14,761 bases of DNA, taken from contig JBPCVY010000190.1 in NCBI GenBank assembly GCA_051010055.1, forward strand, positions 1-14,761. The letters run 5' to 3'. The translations under genes were made by a program, and so were the position numbers. Below the pieces are notes generated by a model that was not told where the DNA came from, did no database searches, and saw only the letters and a list, made by a program, of their open reading frames with translations. The DNA is from CAJQND01 sp051010055 (GTDB taxonomy: Bacteria; Pseudomonadota; Alphaproteobacteria; Rhizobiales; CAJQND01). This document shows, piece after piece, positions 13,311-14,761 of this stretch (position 1 is the first letter of the stretch; every line of letters starts with the position of its first letter).

Positions 13311-14246
13311 ATGCGTTCGGCCCAAAGAAAATCCACACATGTTTATTCGCGCGATCCCGGTCAAAAGGCCCTGACGCGCGGACTGGTGCTGATGGTTATT
13401 GCCATGCTCATCGTGCCGGGAATGGATGTGATCACCAAGTTTCTTTCCGGCACCATCAATGGTGTCCAGGTGGGCCAGGCAAGATTTGGCTTTCAGGCAG
13501 CATTCCTTCTGCCCGTGATTGTGCTGATGCGCGGCCCTCGCGCCCTGATGCCGGCGATTCCCAAGCTCAACACCGCCCGAGCAGTATGCATGGCCGGCGC
13601 TGTGCTGTTGTTCTTTACCTCGTTGAAATGGCTGCCCGTTGCTGACGCCATCGCCATATTCTTTGTTGAACCACTGATTTTGACGGTTCTTTCGGCGGTG
13701 TTTCTGGGCGAACATGTGGGCTGGCCCCGCCGGATCGCGGTTTTGGCCGGGTTTTTGGGCGCGCTTATCGTGGTGCGCCCTTCTTATGAGGTATTTGGCC
13801 TCGTGGCGCTGCTGCCGCTGGGTGCTGCCCTGTTTTTTGCGGTTTACCTCATGTTCACCAGCAAGCTCTCAAAGAGCGAAGATGCCATGACCATGCAGTT
13901 TTTCTCCGGCGTTGTTGGTTTTCTCGTCCTCTCAGCGGTCATGGTTTTTGGCGAGGCGGCCAGCATTGAAATTCTATCGTTTGCCTGGCCCACCGCCACC
14001 GAATGGCTGTGGCTCACCACACTCGGAGCGATTGCCACCGTCTTGCACCTGATGATCGTTCATGCATTCAGAGCAGCACCGGCCTCGGTTCTTGCGCCTT
14101 TCAACTATCTGGAAATCGTTAGCGCGACCATTTTGGGTTATCTGGTTTTCGGAGACTTTCCCGACCAGCTAAAATGGCTCGGCATCACCATAATTGTTTC
14201 ATCGGGCCTTTTCGTTTTCTGGCGTGAAAGCCGCACAGGAGCCTAG
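13311..14246 (+). CDS. EamA/DMT-family transporter
   Basis: A 311-residue inner-membrane protein of the drug/metabolite transporter superfamily, with ten predicted membrane helices in two EamA repeats. The first repeat begins near residue 23 and includes ADAIAIFFVEPLILTVLSAV followed by FLGEHVGWPRR. The second has HAFRAAPASVLAPFNYLEIV then LGYLVFGDFPD (about 251-285). These helix-turn patterns are the family signature. The substrate cannot be read from sequence; relatives move amino acids, metabolites or drugs. The start is uncertain. ATG 13311 gives a normal cytoplasmic N-terminus but has no Shine-Dalgarno; ATG 13392 (residue 28) would cut into the first helix. The frame stays open for 55 more codons upstream, but this overlaps fghA and looks non-coding. 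The gene ends in a 4-base overlap with the converging aquaporin gene. Confidence 0.9.
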   Translation: MRSAQRKSTHVYSRDPGQKALTRGLVLMVIAMLIVPGMDVITKFLSGTINGVQVGQARFGFQAAFLLPVIVLMRGPRALMPAIPKLNTARAVCMAGAVLLFFTSLKWLPVADAIAIFFVEPLILTVLSAVFLGEHVGWPRRIAVLAGFLGALIVVRPSYEVFGLVALLPLGAALFFAVYLMFTSKLSKSEDAMTMQFFSGVVGFLVLSAVMVFGEAASIEILSFAWPTATEWLWLTTLGAIATVLHLMIVHAFRAAPASVLAPFNYLEIVSATILGYLVFGDFPDQLKWLGITIIVSSGLFVFWRESRTGA

Positions 14247-14761
14247 GGATTGCTTGAGTTCGAAATCAGAAACCAGCGGGCGGCCAGTCCACCAAGTGCT
14301 CCTCCCGCCATGGGCGCAAGCCAGAACATCCAAAGCTGGCTGAGCGCCCATCCTTCCGCAAACAGGGCCGTTGCGGTGGATCTCGCCGGATTCAGCGACG
14401 TGTTGTCGATTTGCATGCTGACGAGATGCATTGCGGCCACTGCCCCGCCTGTGAGCATAGCTGCCCTTAGCTTTTCGCCGAGTTGTTCTGACAGCGCCAG
14501 AACGATGAGCGCGAGTAAGCCCGTAAGCACCAGTTCGGTGGCAAAAACCGCACCTGCCGAAAAGCCGCCCGGCGAATGGCGGCCATAGCCGTTGGCGGCA
14601 AAGTCAACAGGCATATAACCAGCGGTGGTAGACAAAGCCAGGAAGACAAAAAGTGCAGCCAGTGCGCCGCCGAACACCTGGGCAAGCACATAACCCGCCG
14701 CCCTGCCCGGCCCCAACTGGCCGGCGATCACAGCTGCCAGGCTAACCGCAGGGTTGAAATG
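14243..14761 (-). CDS. aqpZ: AqpZ-like aquaporin, 5' end outside the window
   Basis: A partial water channel of the MIP family; 172 C-terminal residues are visible and the start is beyond 14761. The first visible residues are HFNPAVSLAAVIAGQLG, the first NPA box. The second box is DNTSLNPARSTATALF, followed by GWALSQLWMFWLAPMAGG, very close to E. coli AqpZ as I remember it. Three of the four AqpZ selectivity-filter residues can be placed: the His in MHLVSM, the Thr in NTS and the Arg after NPA; the fourth lies outside. The aspartate-rich pattern of glycerol channels (NPARD) is absent, so water rather than glycerol is the expected substrate. About four membrane helices remain. The GTG at 14731 is internal and is not the start. 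The stop codon overlaps that of the EamA gene. Confidence 0.93.
   Translation of the reverse strand, partial: HFNPAVSLAAVIAGQLGPGRAAGYVLAQVFGGALAALFVFLALSTTAGYMPVDFAANGYGRHSPGGFSAGAVFATELVLTGLLALIVLALSEQLGEKLRAAMLTGGAVAAMHLVSMQIDNTSLNPARSTATALFAEGWALSQLWMFWLAPMAGGALGGLAARWFLISNSSNP

Noticed and set aside
1..14761. CRISPR array, insertion sequence, tRNA gene, prophage or toxin-antitoxin system
   Set aside because: No regularly spaced repeats, transposase or integrase motifs, cloverleaf, or paired small toxin-like genes were seen on either strand; the window is almost fully occupied by recognisable core genes.

Overview
The window looks like chromosomal DNA from an alphaproteobacterium, most likely of the Hyphomicrobiales (Rhizobiales). 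The evidence is moderate GC, the protein sequences, and the gene neighbourhood. The order serB / miaA / ilvI-ilvH-ilvC next to a hflK-hflC-DUF2065-Do protease block is one I recall from that order; this comes from memory, not from a search. There is no phage, insertion sequence, CRISPR array, rRNA or tRNA gene in view. Nearly all of the sequence is core metabolism and envelope protein quality control.

Layout. (1) 1-1508, plus strand: a small ArsR-family repressor and a membrane permease of the ArsP/PF03773 family, behind a promoter that overlaps an inverted repeat. (2) 1512-2602, minus strand: an Asp/Glu-racemase-like protein and a GFA-family zinc protein. (3) 2671-6414, minus strand: branched-chain amino acid biosynthesis. 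Reading with transcription, it runs promoter, 15-codon leader peptide containing Leu-Ile-Val-Val-Leu, attenuator hairpins, ilvI, ilvH, a long intergenic hairpin, ilvC and an intrinsic terminator. (4) 6445-8280: miaA (minus) and serB (plus), diverging across only 27 bases. (5) 8282-8315: a terminator that works in both directions between serB and the protease gene. (6) 8342-12290, minus strand: hflK, hflC, a DUF2065 membrane protein and a Do-type periplasmic serine protease; HflK and HflC form the membrane partner complex of FtsH. (7) 12363-13208, minus strand: S-formylglutathione hydrolase. (8) 13311-14246, plus strand: an EamA/DMT transporter. (9) 14243-14761, minus strand: an AqpZ-like aquaporin cut by the window edge, whose stop codon interlocks with that of the transporter.

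The most rewarding signal is not in any large ORF. It is the leader peptide and attenuator in front of ilvI, which makes a complete ribosome-mediated attenuation control of the ilv genes readable from sequence alone. The second is the ArsR/permease pair: the repressor has only one vicinal cysteine pair near its C-terminus, a pattern that would fit sensing of trivalent organoarsenicals. I found no credible wholly new multi-gene system, and I have not forced one.
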